This document shows, one piece after another, positions 33,125-44,860 of a stretch of DNA of 62,000 bases. This DNA is from Adiantum capillus-veneris. Lineage: Eukaryota; Streptophyta; Polypodiopsida; Polypodiales; Pteridaceae. Position 1 is the first letter of the stretch, and each line of letters begins with the position of its first letter. Made by a program: the position numbers and the translations under genes. The DNA lies in assembly GCA_014529385.2 (NCBI GenBank), contig CM043942.1, forward strand, positions 53,074,647 to 53,136,646, written 5' to 3'. Below the pieces are notes generated by a model. The model was given only the letters and a program-made list of their open reading frames with translations, was not told the origin of the DNA and ran no database searches.

Positions 33125-33949
33125 AACCTTTCGCTCCCCCGTGGTATAAGATTTAAAATGTTTAGGAGCCGTATGTAAGTCAGCAGTCTCTTGTCCTCAC
33201 GGAGACCTTTCTTTTAGTTCTGCCTCCTTTTGTTGTTGTGCTAACTCTTGGTTTTGACGTCTTCTTATAGTTCGACTCAATTTCGGCTTTGTAACCTCCA
33301 ATTGAGCGAGGTCAATGGGTCGCGGGCTGCACCACATGACACTCTGGAGATGTTTACCCCAATTGTCTACTAGCTTTCGATGAGCATCACATGCCCCTAG
33401 ATAGCTAAGCCATACTGCAGTAGATCTTTCCTTGTTTATCCTAGCTCTCACATTTGCTCGATATCGTCATCTCTTATATGACCTTTGTTTCTTGTTAAGG
33501 TTTTAATTTTGGTAAACGTTTGAACTCGACTCACTTGATAGGTCTTCGCTTGTATCTTCTTCACTCTCATATAAATTACCATAGATGGTCGTACTAGGCC
33601 TTGAGTGTTCAGTTTCTATACTTGGCTCACTCGATGTTTCCTCAGTTTCTGAATCCATTTCTCCCTGAGATTCCGTTTCTGATGTGTATTGGCCTGAAGC
33701 CTTTGAGGAATCATCGGTTTCACTCTCAAGTAGGTGTGCCTCTTTCTTATCATTGGATGTTACATGCGCTACACCTAACATGTTTACTGGTGCAATGTGT
33801 GGTATCTCTTCCCCATTTGGTGTTACCCAGGTTGTTCCTCTAGCTCCCCATGTATCTATAGTTGCCGCTAGGTGCACCCAATCGACATTGTTTGACTCAG
33901 CCATTCCGGGTAGGATATCCATATAAGGAGAGTTCTCCCCAATATCCAT
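33125..33949 (-). pseudogene. Acidic linker between protease and RT of element C
   Basis: The 148-codon frame from 33,949 is rich in Ser, Glu, Thr and Asp (TSETESQGEMDSETEETSSE). An 84-codon basic frame (33,451-33,197; RRRQNQELAQQQKEAELKER) follows before RT. I see no domain. Elements X and B have a similar acidic tail after their protease, so this is a lineage feature of unknown purpose. Confidence 0.55.
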
Positions 33950-34006
33950 GTCTTCGTTACACGTGTAACAATACTGTAACGGAGCTGAATGAATTGTTGT
34001 GTCTGA

Positions 34007-34759
34007 TCAATTATCAATGATGAATTTATTTCCTAGAGGATGCGTTCGACCACTTAAAAGATCAACTCGAATGACAGAGTCTTGGAACTGTAAGTAGACG
34101 TGGTTTTTGGACCAGTCATGCACCATTTTTGCTTCCCTCATGAATGGATGCCCTAAGATCATCTCAAATGACATAGGATGCTTGGAAAAATCCATAACAA
34201 TGAAAGTCTGCCTTACCTTGTGTCCCAAGACCTTGATTCTGAGATCCTTTAGCATTCCAATAGGCGTAACAATAGATCCATTAGCCATTTTTACCACTAC
34301 GCTTGTGGCTTCAAGGTGATTCCCCATAGACTCCCAACAACTCTTTGTCACCATGCTGACTCCCGCACCACCGTCAAGGACCCCCTTTACAGTTAATCCT
34401 TTAGTAGTGATTGGTAGAGTAGCATTAGATTCATCACCTTCAAAGTATTGCCCCAACTTGTTAACGGGTACTTCAATTACAGATTCATGTCCCCCTCGGT
34501 CAGATGGTGGTGCTAAATGTTCCTCATCATTCATTACCGAGTCAGGTTTGTTCATATGTGCAAACTGTGGTAATCCGGCCTGTAATTCTCCATTGAGGAA
34601 GGCTCGAAGAGCTGAGACTAGCTCGGGGTCTTTATATAGTTTGGACATGATGGTGGTTCTAACTTCTGAAGACATGAAATCCATCAATTTGGCAACATTT
34701 AATGGCATCTTGTGGGACGTAGGACCCTGACAAGAGAATGGTGAAGATGGAATCTCCAC
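34007..34759 (-). CDS. Protease of element C
   Basis: This 250-codon open frame carries one retropepsin: GVLDGGAGVSMVTKS (active site, about 34,365), VVKMANGSIVTPIGMLKDL (flap side) and FEMILGHPFMREAKMVHDW (final helix). A helical N-terminal part precedes it (LMDFMSSEVRTTIMSKLYK). It would mature the gag-pol polyprotein. The DGGA active site is shared with elements B and X. The frame is open between gag remnants and the acidic linker. Confidence 0.85.
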   Translation of the reverse strand: MEIPSSPFSCQGPTSHKMPLNVAKLMDFMSSEVRTTIMSKLYKDPELVSALRAFLNGELQAGLPQFAHMNKPDSVMNDEEHLAPPSDRGGHESVIEVPVNKLGQYFEGDESNATLPITTKGLTVKGVLDGGAGVSMVTKSCWESMGNHLEATSVVVKMANGSIVTPIGMLKDLRIKVLGHKVRQTFIVMDFSKHPMSFEMILGHPFMREAKMVHDWSKNHVYLQFQDSVIRVDLLSGRTHPLGNKFIIDN

Positions 34760-35515
34760 TTCCTCAAGGGGGTCGGCATTCCCTCACCAAACATTCTCTC
34801 TAGTAGGAAAGGTGTGTGTCCACTTTCAGATGTCCTACCCACTCTCTTCCCGAATGATACTGGGTATAGCTAACGGCGTGTAGTTCTTGTGAGGCTGAAC
34901 TTGTGTGGGAAACACTGTGTCCGACATCTGGATATGTTTGGGTTCAGGTTCTAATGTTCGTTGAGTTTCTTCCATCAAACCCCTCAGTTGTTGGACTCGT
35001 TCAATTTCCACTGTTGGGTTTGGATAGTTTCCAATCTTTCTCTTGCAATCCTCATTTTTGTCTCTCATGGCTTATCTTGGGGGTTCGCAACTGGGTGGTT
35101 TAACTTGAATACTCTTTTGGTGTTCATCGTAATTCCCTCTCGTGATCCTCCTCACTGGCTTTTTCCTTTGTAGTAACAGTTTTGGTCTCCGTGGTCTCTA
35201 TCGAATCTGAGTCATCCTCAGGGTCATTCATATACACGGGATCCTCTCCTATCCCTATGTTAGTCTTTGAACTAGGTTTTGAGCTAGAAGCATTAAGGGA
35301 TTTCTTTCTTTGTGTTTTCTTCTTTCTCGCTCGGCCAATGGATGCAGCATATCTCTCTTTGAGGATGTAATTTTGCTTTTGGAGCATCGACCGTGTGAGT
35401 GCATTCACTGGTGCTATGTTTATAGTTGGTGGTGTCCCATCAACGATATCTTTTATGTTCAATGGTGTGATTTTCGGTGCGTTTGGATTGTTAGGACACT
35501 GTGCGATCAAATGAT
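34760..35515 (-). pseudogene. gag-protease junction of element C
   Basis: Two short frames (35,510-35,124 and 35,068-34,835) join gag to protease. The first starts with MIAQCPNNPNAPK, the end of a further zinc knuckle, and runs into a Lys/Ser-rich then acidic segment. The second is charged (RDKNEDCKRKIGNYPNPTVE). Frameshifts at about 35,520 and 35,100 break the chain. Confidence 0.55.
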
Positions 35516-36624
35516 CTATGCCACAACGGTATTACAAGTGAGTATTGGCATTGCCAATGCACTCCCTTGACTTGTTTGCATTAGTGCGGCATTCTTTTGC
35601 ATTCTAATGGGGCACTCAGCTACTCGATGTGGTCCACCACATTCGTAGCACTGAAGAGGTGGTCTCCTGGTAAAACTATTAATGTTTTGGCCTCTTGCTG
35701 CTAGCGCAGTAGCTTGATATACCGGTTTGATTTGTCCCCAATGGTCTTCCATATAGTACATGGGACACTCCTCAAGCATGTCGACTCCATAGGTGATACT
35801 AGAGTCTATGTCCTCTTCGCAATCTACATAAGTACTAGATGACTCGCAACCTATTTGGTTCATAGGTGTAACTCTTGGATGAGGGGGTTGCAGTCCTAGC
35901 ACTGGAGGTGGCAACGGTGTGGTTTGGACCACATTTTGGGTTCTAGGGACCATGTGTTGTAATGGAAACTGTTGCTCCATGGGTGGGGTAGGCATCAATG
36001 CAGGAACTCGAGGTGAGTCTGCCCAAGCTATAGGCGGTCTATTTTCCATGATGCGTTTAAGCATTAGGCAATCCTTCGCTTGATGGCCATACCTACCACA
36101 CGCGTTACAAGTCCCGTTAAACTTTACTCTGAAAGTAGGGCATTCACTCGTAGTATGTGGGCCCAAGAAAATTGAGCACCATTGTTGCTCCCTTCTTGGA
36201 TACATATGAGTGTTTTGTGGAGCACGATTACCCCTAAGGATTTCTTGGATGGCCTTTGTGAGATCTGCCAAAGTCATCTCAGATATCGTTTGCTCTTTCA
36301 CGATTGGCTTTATCTTCATTGGCTCATGCCCTGATGCTTGCGAGCTACTAGACTTCGGCTCGGCAGACACTCTTTCTCCTGCAATCATTAAATTATCCTC
36401 CAATTGGATTGCATTCATGGTGACTACTTCCCAAGTAGTGATACCTCTAATGACTAGGCCATTATAAATACTTTCATGTCGTAGTCCCCTAATGAATCTA
36501 TCAAGCAATTGGTTGTTGTTGAATCGCTCATTTGGATTGCATCGAGAATTCAAATTCTTTAGGCGACTAATGAAGTCTCTCACGCATTCACCTTCTTCTC
36601 GTTGGGCTTTCTGGAGCTGAGAGG
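35516..36624 (-). pseudogene. gag C-terminal part with zinc-knuckle array, element C
   Basis: The 355-codon frame continues the capsid (ECVRDFISRLKNLNSRCNP, LLDRFIRGLRHESIYNGL), then a linker and several knuckles. They are WCSIFLGPHTTSEC (second Cys replaced by Phe), CNACGRYGHQAKDC (complete) and CYECGGPHRVAEC (complete, one residue shorter before His). A fourth, RCGIDHLIAQC, is split by a frameshift at 35,515-35,530. Knuckles bind the RNA genome during packaging. Four widely spaced knuckles in one gag is unusual for a Ty3 element. Confidence 0.78.
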
Positions 36625-38544
36625 CTACACCCCAAGTACTCCCTCTCGTATGTATTCTTTTAAGAACAGTCTCCTAAGAGTAGAGTAGATCGTTTTCTCT
36701 TCTACTCTTAAGGTTCTATACCAATCTCTAGCCTTTCCGCTTAGGGTCAAACTCAAAGCCTTACACTTATGTAGCTCATTGTGCTCTTCCAAGGAATCGC
36801 ACACATGTTCAAAGACTTCCATATGCTTTCTAGCATCTCCATCTCCACTGAATTTTTGTGTGAGCTTAGCTACTTGAACTGCCTTGCTCCTAGGCTCTCT
36901 ATCAAGTGCACTACGCATCTTTTCCGGAATAGAGAGACCGATAGTTTGAGCAAATGCTACCAAATCTCCTATTTGAGCAGGTATAATGGGTGTATGTGCT
37001 CCTGGAACCACATGTGAGATGGGAGTTGGCCTTGGCCTTGGCATATGCACGGCTCTTGGGTCCCATATTTCGTATGGTGGTGTACCAGACGGTGGTCCAA
37101 AGTTTACAGGCGTGGCCCAGGGCATAGGGGGTGCCTGATATGGCATGTTATTATTAAATGGCATGGCTCCACTTCTATAAGAGCTTGGATAATTCCATTG
37201 TGGATTGTAAGCTCTTGGAATAATCGGAGGTGTAGGAGCTACATGAGGCTGAGGTACGACAGGTGCACATGATTGATACATACATGTAGGTATAGTTGGG
37301 GGCACCGTGCTACTAGGCATCGGTGCAGTGTTAACAAATGAACTCCATGGTGTATTTATTGTCATGCTCACCACTGGGATATGCATGGTAGCCGTAGTGT
37401 CATTAAGATAAAGATGAGCTAGATCTGGGAAGGTAAAGCTGCCACTTGTGGGCTCAGATTGTACTGAGGCCCCTGGCGAAACAACATATGGAGGATCAAT
37501 GGGGCTCAGTGAGGGAGTCTCTATTTGTGATAGGGTTGGTTGGTTGGCCTTTCCCGTATCCAAGAATCTCATTAGGCCTGTTGAAGGCATGTTGATCCCT
37601 ATGTTCTGTCTTTCTAACTCAACAATCCTATGGAGGACATCACAGACTTTCTGTTGTTGCTCATCTATGCTAGTAGCACCCGATGTGGATTGTAGAACAT
37701 CTAACCAACCCACATGATAGGTGTGTCCTATGTACGGATCAGTTAAAGCTTCTGCTTGTAGGTCATACTCTCAATTTTTGTTTAGGAATATCCCATCTAC
37801 GCCTGGTGTGTTGGAGGTTTCCCTCGAAGTGGAAGCATTATTGCTCCCCATCGTTGGCCCCTCCGTGACTGCTACCTTGGGAGCACTCGATTGCTCGGCT
37901 GGCATGATTGTTGTCATAGGAGCCTTTGCTTTCAGGGCTCGACTTTGTTCTAGCCTTCATAGGTTCTCAATTTCCCTCTCCCTTGTTGCTTGCATATAGC
38001 GTTCGATCTCTTGTACTTCGGAAAGACTCCTACCATCGGGTAGTAAAACCTCAGAGGGAGATAGTCCTAAAGGATCAGGAGGTGCAGTGGATGGAACATT
38101 CACATGCACACTCTCAAGAAGCATAGGGTCTATTTTAGGCATGAATGACGAATTTACTTCCCCACTCCCTTCATTTATTTCATTAACCGCATGTTCGGAG
38201 CGAGTAGCTCCAGTAAGGGTCTCTTTTAAGCGGCTAAACACGCTGGACCCGGGCCGTGGGCCCATGGCATGCATGTCTTGACTTGAACCATCAGGGTTTG
38301 GTGTAGGATACCCCTCCATGACTTCGTAGTCAGAGGAAGAATCACTAGACGCGATATGAGGATCTTGGGTCGCGCTACCTTGAGTCCCGGTCGAAGGTCC
38401 AGAACCTAAGGTGGAGGAATAATGGGTGTCTGCGTAAATGGAGGCACTACCCATATGCTCGTGCTCTAACACTCGTCCAGAGCATAGGTTCATATGACTT
38501 GGATCCCCTAGAAGTGTCAGTGAGTGCCCGTGAAGGATGCTCAC
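36625..38544 (-). pseudogene. gag N-terminal part of element C
   Basis: It starts at ATG 38,544 (MSILHGHSLTLLGD), after an 860-bp leader. The first 195 codons are Ser/Pro-rich. After two TGA stops near 37,957 and 37,770 the frame carries a Pro-rich region (PTPPIIPRAYNPQWNYP) and a retrotransposon gag domain (GDGDARKHMEVFEHV, KCKALSLTLSGKARDWYRTL). A frameshift near 36,620 leads to the next part. With the knuckle part the gag would exceed 1,000 residues, much larger than usual. Confidence 0.72.
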
Positions 38545-39402
38545 CTAGTCTTTTTGGGTGTTTTGCAACCCAAGTCTTTTCTTAAATTTTTTTTTATTTT
38601 TTGATTTTTTGGTCCTTTTTCTCTGACCCAGCTATAGAATAGAACGTATCATAGCTCAAAACGAGCGTCTCGGTCAGAGGGACATGTCGTGCTTTACAGC
38701 CCTCCGTTTGGTCACTTTATGCCCTCGGACTCCCTAAAACCGTCAATTTCTAGTAGGGAACTAGGCCCAAATTAGAAAGTCTAAGAGTGCAAGTGGGAAT
38801 AGAAGGGAGGAGAGTGGAGGACTTGCCCCACATGCTCTCATTCCCTCTTGAGGGGGTAGGGTATATATATAAGAGTGAGTCTAGTATATATCATAGGACT
38901 GAGGCCTGGGCCTGGGCTTGGGCTTGGGCTTGGGGAAATGATCCTGATCCCGATCAAAATTTTAGTGTCAACAGCTCACAAACAGCTCACTACCTTATCT
39001 ACTTACTAACAGTGCTTCTAACCACTAACTAATCTGTTAACTGATTACTGACAGTGAGCTAACTGTCCACCTACTTCCTCTCTCACTAGCTTACTGTGTA
39101 AAGACTGTGAGCAGGCAAACCTTGACAGAAAAACGGTGTACAGACTGTGTGCAAGCAGAAATTGCTAACTGCCTTCCTACCTATTCATTCACTGCAAACA
39201 AGCTAACGACTACTAATTGTGCAAAGACTGTGTGCAAAAAGAAAACACAACATTCTGCAGAAATCACAGAACTTGCAAAGAATACAGAAATTAACAACTT
39301 GCAGAAAAACAACTCATTCCTCTTCCTCTTCCTCTTCTTTCCTACTACAAACAACTCATAGGAGAAGCACAAAGTGCCTCTTGGGCTTAGTGCAGGACGA
39401 TT
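38545..39402 (-). other. 5' leader of element C
   Basis: This untranslated region lies between PBS and gag. It contains a short tandem run of GGGCTT-like hexamers (38,905-38,935). No domain is visible in its short open frames. Confidence 0.6.
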
Positions 39403-39420
39403 CCCCGGCAGCGGCGCCAA
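39403..39420 (-). promoter_or_regulatory. Primer-binding site of element C
   Basis: The minus strand reads TTGGCGCCGCTGCCGGGG, three bases after the end of the 5' LTR. This is the well-known form of primer site in large plant Ty3 elements. It fixes the orientation of element C. Confidence 0.92.
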
Positions 39421-39423
39421 AAA

Positions 39424-39649
39424 TGTGCGCTCCTTGCCCCACTGTCGAAGCAAGGACCTTGCCTAACACTGTGTGCGAGCCATAGACGGCTCCAAGCACA
39501 CAACTAGCTTAACTAGTAAGCTCAAAAGAGGGCAATGGTGTGTCACTCACCGCTCTATGCTCCTGCCGTGGAGGATTCCTCACCACGAAGAAGAAGGAGA
39601 CGCCGCTACGTCGCGCTCAACCGCTTGACCGCCGTCGTGCCGCCGCAAT

Positions 39650-39729
<80 letters not shown>

Positions 39730-40054
39730 ACACACACACATACACACACACACAAGGAGGTGAAGAAGAAGAAGATGGAGATGGAGATGAAGCAAGAGCA
39801 CTCTTCTATTGCAAAAATGAGAGAATGAGTGAATTTTAGGTTTAGTTGGCTTTTATATGAGCTCACCCCATTCACACTTGGGCGCCCACGCTTAGCCAAC
39901 TAATCCCTTGAATGTCCCAGTTAGAGTGCGCCTCTCATCGGCGATCACTCTTACCCTTTTCCTATTGGTCCGACAAGCCCGGTACCTGACTCTACAAATA
40001 CATAATACACGTCCGTCGTAGGTGATGGGTGTCCGTGAGCCGTGAGGGTTAACA
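39424..40054 (-). repeat. 5' LTR of element C
   Basis: It matches 26,170-26,866 base for base over long stretches, starting TGTTAACCC and ending GCGCACA on the minus strand. It differs mainly in microsatellite length (39,653-39,754). A target duplication TCCTC follows at 40,055. Confidence 0.93.
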
Positions 40055-40080
40055 TCCTCGACAGATATGTGGCTTTGGCT
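40055..40080 (-). pseudogene. Host ORF fragment upstream of element C
   Basis: The minus strand encodes AKATYLSR up to the insertion point. The paralogue at 48,940-48,960 has AKAAY, a TAG and SR in the same place directly before KQLEENN, as here before KEQLEDGN across element C. Upstream of this peptide the match ends at a pyrimidine-rich run and TATAG, which could be a splice acceptor or simply a breakpoint. Confidence 0.6.
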
Positions 40081-40609
40081 ATAAGAAAAGAGAGCGAAAA
40101 AATGAGCAAGAGAGAATCTTATGCTTAGAATAAAGGATAAAACTCAATTTTGATGCTTATAAAGGGTGACAATTGTGTTATCAAAAATCTGGAGGTTCCC
40201 TAAAGCTCTAGATCCAAAAACAAAGGAGAATATAAGAAGACAAAGGAAACAAACTTGAAATTGAAAAAGAAACAAAACTAAAGAAAACAATGAAACTAGG
40301 ACTAGACGAGTTTTTGGAGAAACACAATGGACCAAGGTTAAGAGAAGTAAGAAGTACAGAGAGCTTAAGAAAACTCTCAAGGAGGTATGGACAATAGAAG
40401 TAGAAAGTGGAGAAGAAGAAGATTAAGAAAAATGAGGACAAAATGAGTGCTCCTTCCCACTACAAAAAATTCACTATACAAGATCGGAGGTAGTAATGAT
40501 GCAACCTCTACGAGAGCGAAAGACAAGGAGTCCTACGATGGGCCCTAGAATACAAAGAAAAATAGACTTGGTAGGGCTAGGAGAAGAACCATGACCAGCC
40601 TACATAGCA
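40081..40609. other. Unassigned stretch between elements C and E
   Basis: A-rich plus strand with Lys/Arg-rich broken frames. The mirror frames on the minus strand are hydrophobic only because of base composition. It may include the protease-RT linker of element E, but I see no motif. Confidence 0.4.
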
Positions 40610-41781
40610 ATTGATCCAAGTCCGAAAGAGGAGGAAAAGCTTGTAAGTCTTCTCAAGGAGTACAAGGACGTGTTTGCTTGGTCATATAAAGACCCGGAAG
40701 GGGAAGATCCCTACAAAATGCCAACCCACACAACCCCTTAAAGCCCGATGCAAAACCTAGTTGGTAAGACCTTACACGTACAATGATACATTTGCTAAGC
40801 GCTTCAAAGACGAGACTGATAAATTAAAGGAGACGAAGTTTTATCTACAAGATAGAAACCCCGATTGGGTCCTCCCCATGTGGGTAGTGCCTAAGAAGAA
40901 TGGCAAACTATGAGATTGTGTGGAATCTAAAAGAAGGTTAATGCCACCACGCAAAAGGATATTATAACTTACCTATTCCTAACCATGTCCTAGAACAGTG
41001 ACAGGTAAGATCGGGCGTACTCCTTCTAGATGGATACTCAGAATATAACCAACTCTTAATTGCTTCTTGTAGATCAATACAAGACAGATTTTGCCATGTA
41101 GATGGGGAATATGTGCATATCGGGTGATGCATTATGGCTTGAACGGGTGCCCCAGCAACGTTTCAGACGTTGATGGCACATGCCTTTAAGGAATACTTAA
41201 GTATTTTCTTGAAAATTTACATGGACGACTTATGTGTGCATTCTCTCTTGAGAGATGAACATACATAGCACCTAAGAAAAGTATAGGAGAAGTGCCAAAC
41301 TTATAGAATTTGTCTCAACCTAGAAAATTGCATATTCATGGTTAGACATGGCAGAATCCTGGGACATATTGTCTTAGAGAACGGTATATCTACCGACTTG
41401 GACAAGATAAAAGAACTTGTGGAACTGCTTAGACCAAACAATGCAAAGAAATTTCATTTCTTTATTGGACATTGTGGTTACTATGGGAGGTTTATACACA
41501 TGTATGCAGTTATTGCCCAACCCTTGTACAGACTTATAGTGGCCTTTGTATGGACGAATGAGTTTGAGGACTCATTCAAAAAATTGAAGAAAGCACTTAT
41601 ATATGCTTCAGTGATGAAAGCACCTGATGGGGGGAAAATCTTTCATGTTCATGTTGATGCTTTGGCATTTGCTATTGGATGCATTTTGGCTCACCCAGGA
41701 AATGGAAAAATGGATTTTCCAGTCTGCTATGCAAGCAGGCAGCTTAATAGTGCTGGAAAGAACTACACCACCACGGAATGA
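40610..41781 (+). pseudogene. RT and RNase H of element E (decayed Ty3)
   Basis: Broken frames encode SLLKEYKDVFAWSYKD, WVVPKKNGKL, GAPATFQTLMAHAFKEYL and the catalytic IYMDDLCVHS (about 41,215). The last 147 codons, from 41,338, are open: GRILGHIVLENGISTDLDKI, HVHVDALAFAIGCIL and CYASRQLNSAGKNYTTTE. The end of RNase H (LCFLPIIKP and so on) is frameshifted after 41,781. More than ten stops occur in the first half. It is similar in motif order to element C pol but a distinct lineage. Confidence 0.8.
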
Positions 41782-42923
41782 GAGGGGCTTGGGACGATAT
41801 ATGCTGTTAAGAAATTTTGACATTATCACCTTGAAACACGTTTATGTTTTTTACCGATCATCAAGCCCTCCTATACCTCGTAAACAAACCATGCAATACC
41901 AAAGAATTGTTCGATGATTCATCATATTGCTAGAGTTTGATTTTATCATCATGGTCAAAAAAGGAAAGATGCATCTACGAGAAGATCATCTTTCTAGATT
42001 ACCAAATGGGGAAGCTCCAGAAGGGGTAGATGATGACATGTCTGACGCATATCTTTTCAACATTGAAATGATACCAAAGTGGTCGGAGGAGAAAGTCCAT
42101 ATACTATCATATGGAGGTGAGTTTAATAAAACAGGGTAGGAATGTAAAAGACGAATGATTCTACACGCAAGACATTTAAATTACGTGGTGGACGTTTGTA
42201 TCATTTAGGACTCAACAACACCTTACGATTATGCATAAGTCCGGAGGAGTACAATTGTTATCTTGTGGAAGCACATGTTCAAGGCTTAGCATTTCATTGC
42301 TCTCAAATGAAGGCATACCAGTGCCTGAAACAGTTAGGAGTTTATTGGCCAATTATGAAAATTGATGTTCATATGTACGTCACCCAATGTGCAGCCTGTA
42401 GGACAAAACCATGAGTAGAAAATGCTACATTGTTTCAGTAACAATTGCACCAAAATGGAGCCAGTACATAATTGACTACCTAACAACGAGCAAGTTTCCT
42501 AAAAATACCTCTAAGGCACAACAAAGAGCTATAGAAATCGAGGTTCAAGAGTTCACACTAATTGAAAATCAATTGTATAAGAGAGGAAAAGACAATCAGC
42601 TTAAGATATGTGCAATTGAAGAGATGTACTTGCAAATCCTAGGGCAAGCACATGGAGGAATCACTGGAGTCCATTTCTTGGGGGACAAGACGATAAAAAA
42701 TGTCTTAACCGTGGGAATTTGGTGGCCTACATTGTACATGAAAGCTGTTGAATACGTAAAGAGATTTGATTCTTGTCAGCATTCCAAGGTCCCAATAAGG
42801 AGAGATGAGATGCCCTTACGGCCAATGATGGAAGCCAGAGAATTTGCTAAGTGGGGCATAGATTTTGTTGGACCAATTTCACCCTCCGCTTATCTCACTC
42901 CCAATATATCATTGTGGCTATAA
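41782..42923 (+). pseudogene. Duplicated linker plus HHCC module and integrase start, element E
   Basis: After RNase H (EDHLSRLPNGEAPEGVDDD) two successive copies of the linker-zinc module occur. The first (42,060-42,414) has PKWSEEKVHIL, GGRLYHLGLNNTLRLC, VEAHVQGLAFHC, YWPIMK and TQCAACRTK. The second (42,420-42,800) has PKWSQYIIDYLTT, ENQLYKRGKDNQLKIC, GQAHGGITGVHF, WWPTLYMKAV and FDSCQHSK (second Cys of the pair replaced by His). The integrase core begins with KWGIDFVGPI. Normal Ty3 pol, including element C, has one such module. Confidence 0.75.
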
Positions 42924-43688
42924 ACTATCTCACAAAATGGGTTGAAGCAAAGGCCACACAAAAAGCGGATGCAAGGACCACTGCATAGTTTCTATATAAA
43001 ATATATATTTGTTAGATATGGCCTACCCATAGAATTTTTCAGTGGATCATGGCACACATTTCATTAGTGAAGTCATTGAAAACCTTTTAGATGGATTCAT
43101 GGTAGTTCACAAGAAGTTTGTGCCATATCATCCACAAGCAAATGGATAGTTGAAAGCTACAAACAAAACTCTATGCACTGTCTTGACCAAAATAGTGTCT
43201 GATTCGCAAACCGATTGGGATCACAAGTTACACTCTACGTTGTGGGCTTATAGAGTAGCCTACAAAACCTCTATTGGAACAACACTATACAACATGGACT
43301 TAACGCTATCTTGCCTATGGAATTCCTGATCCCAACACTATGGGTAGCTAAACAACTTGAATGGACGAGCCATGAATTATCTTCAAGGCTAGAGGACCTT
43401 GAAAAGCTGGATGAGCTTTGCTTAAAAGCTATAGATTCTATCTATGCTCTAAAAAGAAGGCAAAAAGAATTTTTCAATAAGCATGTACGCTCGAAAGAGT
43501 TTAAAACAAGAGACTATGTCCTGGTTTATACATTGCAACAACATGCTAAGAAACTTATAAAGCGAGGGATGGGACCCTTTGTGAATTATCACCAAGTGGT
43601 GCCATCAAGCTTCTCATCTTTACAGCAACAGACCTTAGTCTATATGCTCTTATTGCACAAGATGCTAGCTTTGATCAAAATCGAGTAA
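42924..43688 (+). pseudogene. Integrase core and C-terminus of element E
   Basis: Broken frames show the second acid in VDHGTHFIS and a third-acid region reading NG, stop, LKATNKT, so the catalytic Glu has become Lys. The final 125-codon frame has LEDLEKLDELCLKAIDSIYA and KEFKTRDYVLVYTLQQH, the usual integrase C-terminal fold. No LTR or PPT is recognised after 43,688, where copia sequence begins. Confidence 0.75.
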
Positions 43689-43689
43689 G

Positions 43690-44860
43690 AGATTTTGAAG
43701 CCAGATTCAATGTGACACATCATTAAGAATGGTTCTCTACGTATTCACATACTGGTGGGTGGCAGAGTGAAGCTTGATGATGCCTATGAGCTCAAAATAC
43801 ATGGTGCTAAAGACATCAAGCTAGTCATGCAAAATGGCACATAATTCATAGTCAAAAATGTTAGACATGTTCCCAGGTCAACAAAATGTTTTGTATCTAC
43901 TCGTCAACTTGATGACTTGGGGCACAACCACCAATTCAGAAGGCAAATTTTGTGATTTTTAGGGGTTTAAAACATGGAACGTTTTACTCTATGTTTGTTT
44001 TGTGTGTAAAAGAGGATTGTATATCCATAGATGAGCTTCCGTCTACTGAGTTATGGCATATCCAGGTAGGCCATATGAGCCAAAAGGGAATGAAAACACT
44101 AGCTCATTTTGCTTACTTTCCTGTGTGAAGTTATTCTGACTTTTCTATATGTGAGCACTCCATTTCTGGTAAACAAACTAGGACCACCTCATCCCCATTG
44201 AATAGGAAGTGTATGCAGCCACTAGAGCTTGTGCATAGCAACATTTACAATCCTATGTAGACCAAGTCTCTAGGGGGAGCTAGCTATTTTGTGATTTTCA
44301 TAGATGATTCCACTAGGAAGGTGTGGGTTGTCCTTTGCTATATGAGGATCAGGTCTTCTCTACTTTCGAGAAATTCTTAGCACTAGTAGAAAATCAATCT
44401 GGAAAGAAGTTTACTACAGCTTGAGGATTGATAATGGTGAAGAATATGTCTCCAAGGATTCAATAATTCCTATAGTAAGAGAGGTATTAAGAGGCATCTT
44501 AGCTCACATTACACACCTAATCACAATGTAATTGCAGAAAGGATGAATCATACAATCAAAAGCGAGTCACAACCATGCTTTCTATGGAAAATTTGACTCA
44601 AACCTTTTGAGAAGAGGTAGTATTGGCATCATTTGCGTGTCTTTGGATGTGAGGCATATGCACATGTGCCCAAAGAACTTCGAAAAAAACTAGACCCAAA
44701 GTCACACAAGTGCATTTTCCTTAGTTATGGTGTAGATGGAGGGATGGGATATCATCTTTGGCACCCAAAATCTTGCAAAGTAATTCACAGTTCACATTTT
44801 ATCTTCAATGAGTCAAAAATGCACAAAAAAACCTATCAAAGAGGTTGAGTATAGAAAAGT
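43690..44860 (+). pseudogene. Copia element 1: protease end, GAG-pre-integrase and integrase fragments
   Basis: The pieces are DDAYELKIHGAKDIKL and NVRHVPRSTKCFVSTRQLDD (protease to pre-integrase), ELWHIQVGHMSQKGMKTL and CEHSISGKQT (zinc part). SYFVIFIDDSTRKVWV (integrase core with first Asp), HYTPNHNVIAERMNH (third acid) and LRVFGCEAYAHVPKELR with KCIFLSYGVD (C-terminal) follow. This order is that of Ty1/copia pol. There are many stops and small deletions throughout. Confidence 0.85.

Noticed and set aside
38905-38940. Interstitial telomere-like repeat (GGGCTT)n
   Set aside because: Plant telomere repeat is TTTAGGG; this run is short, imperfect and inside the leader of element C.
40144-40441. 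Hydrophobic, membrane-like open frames on the minus strand
   Set aside because: They mirror an A-rich plus strand; no signal peptide logic or homologous copy supports them.
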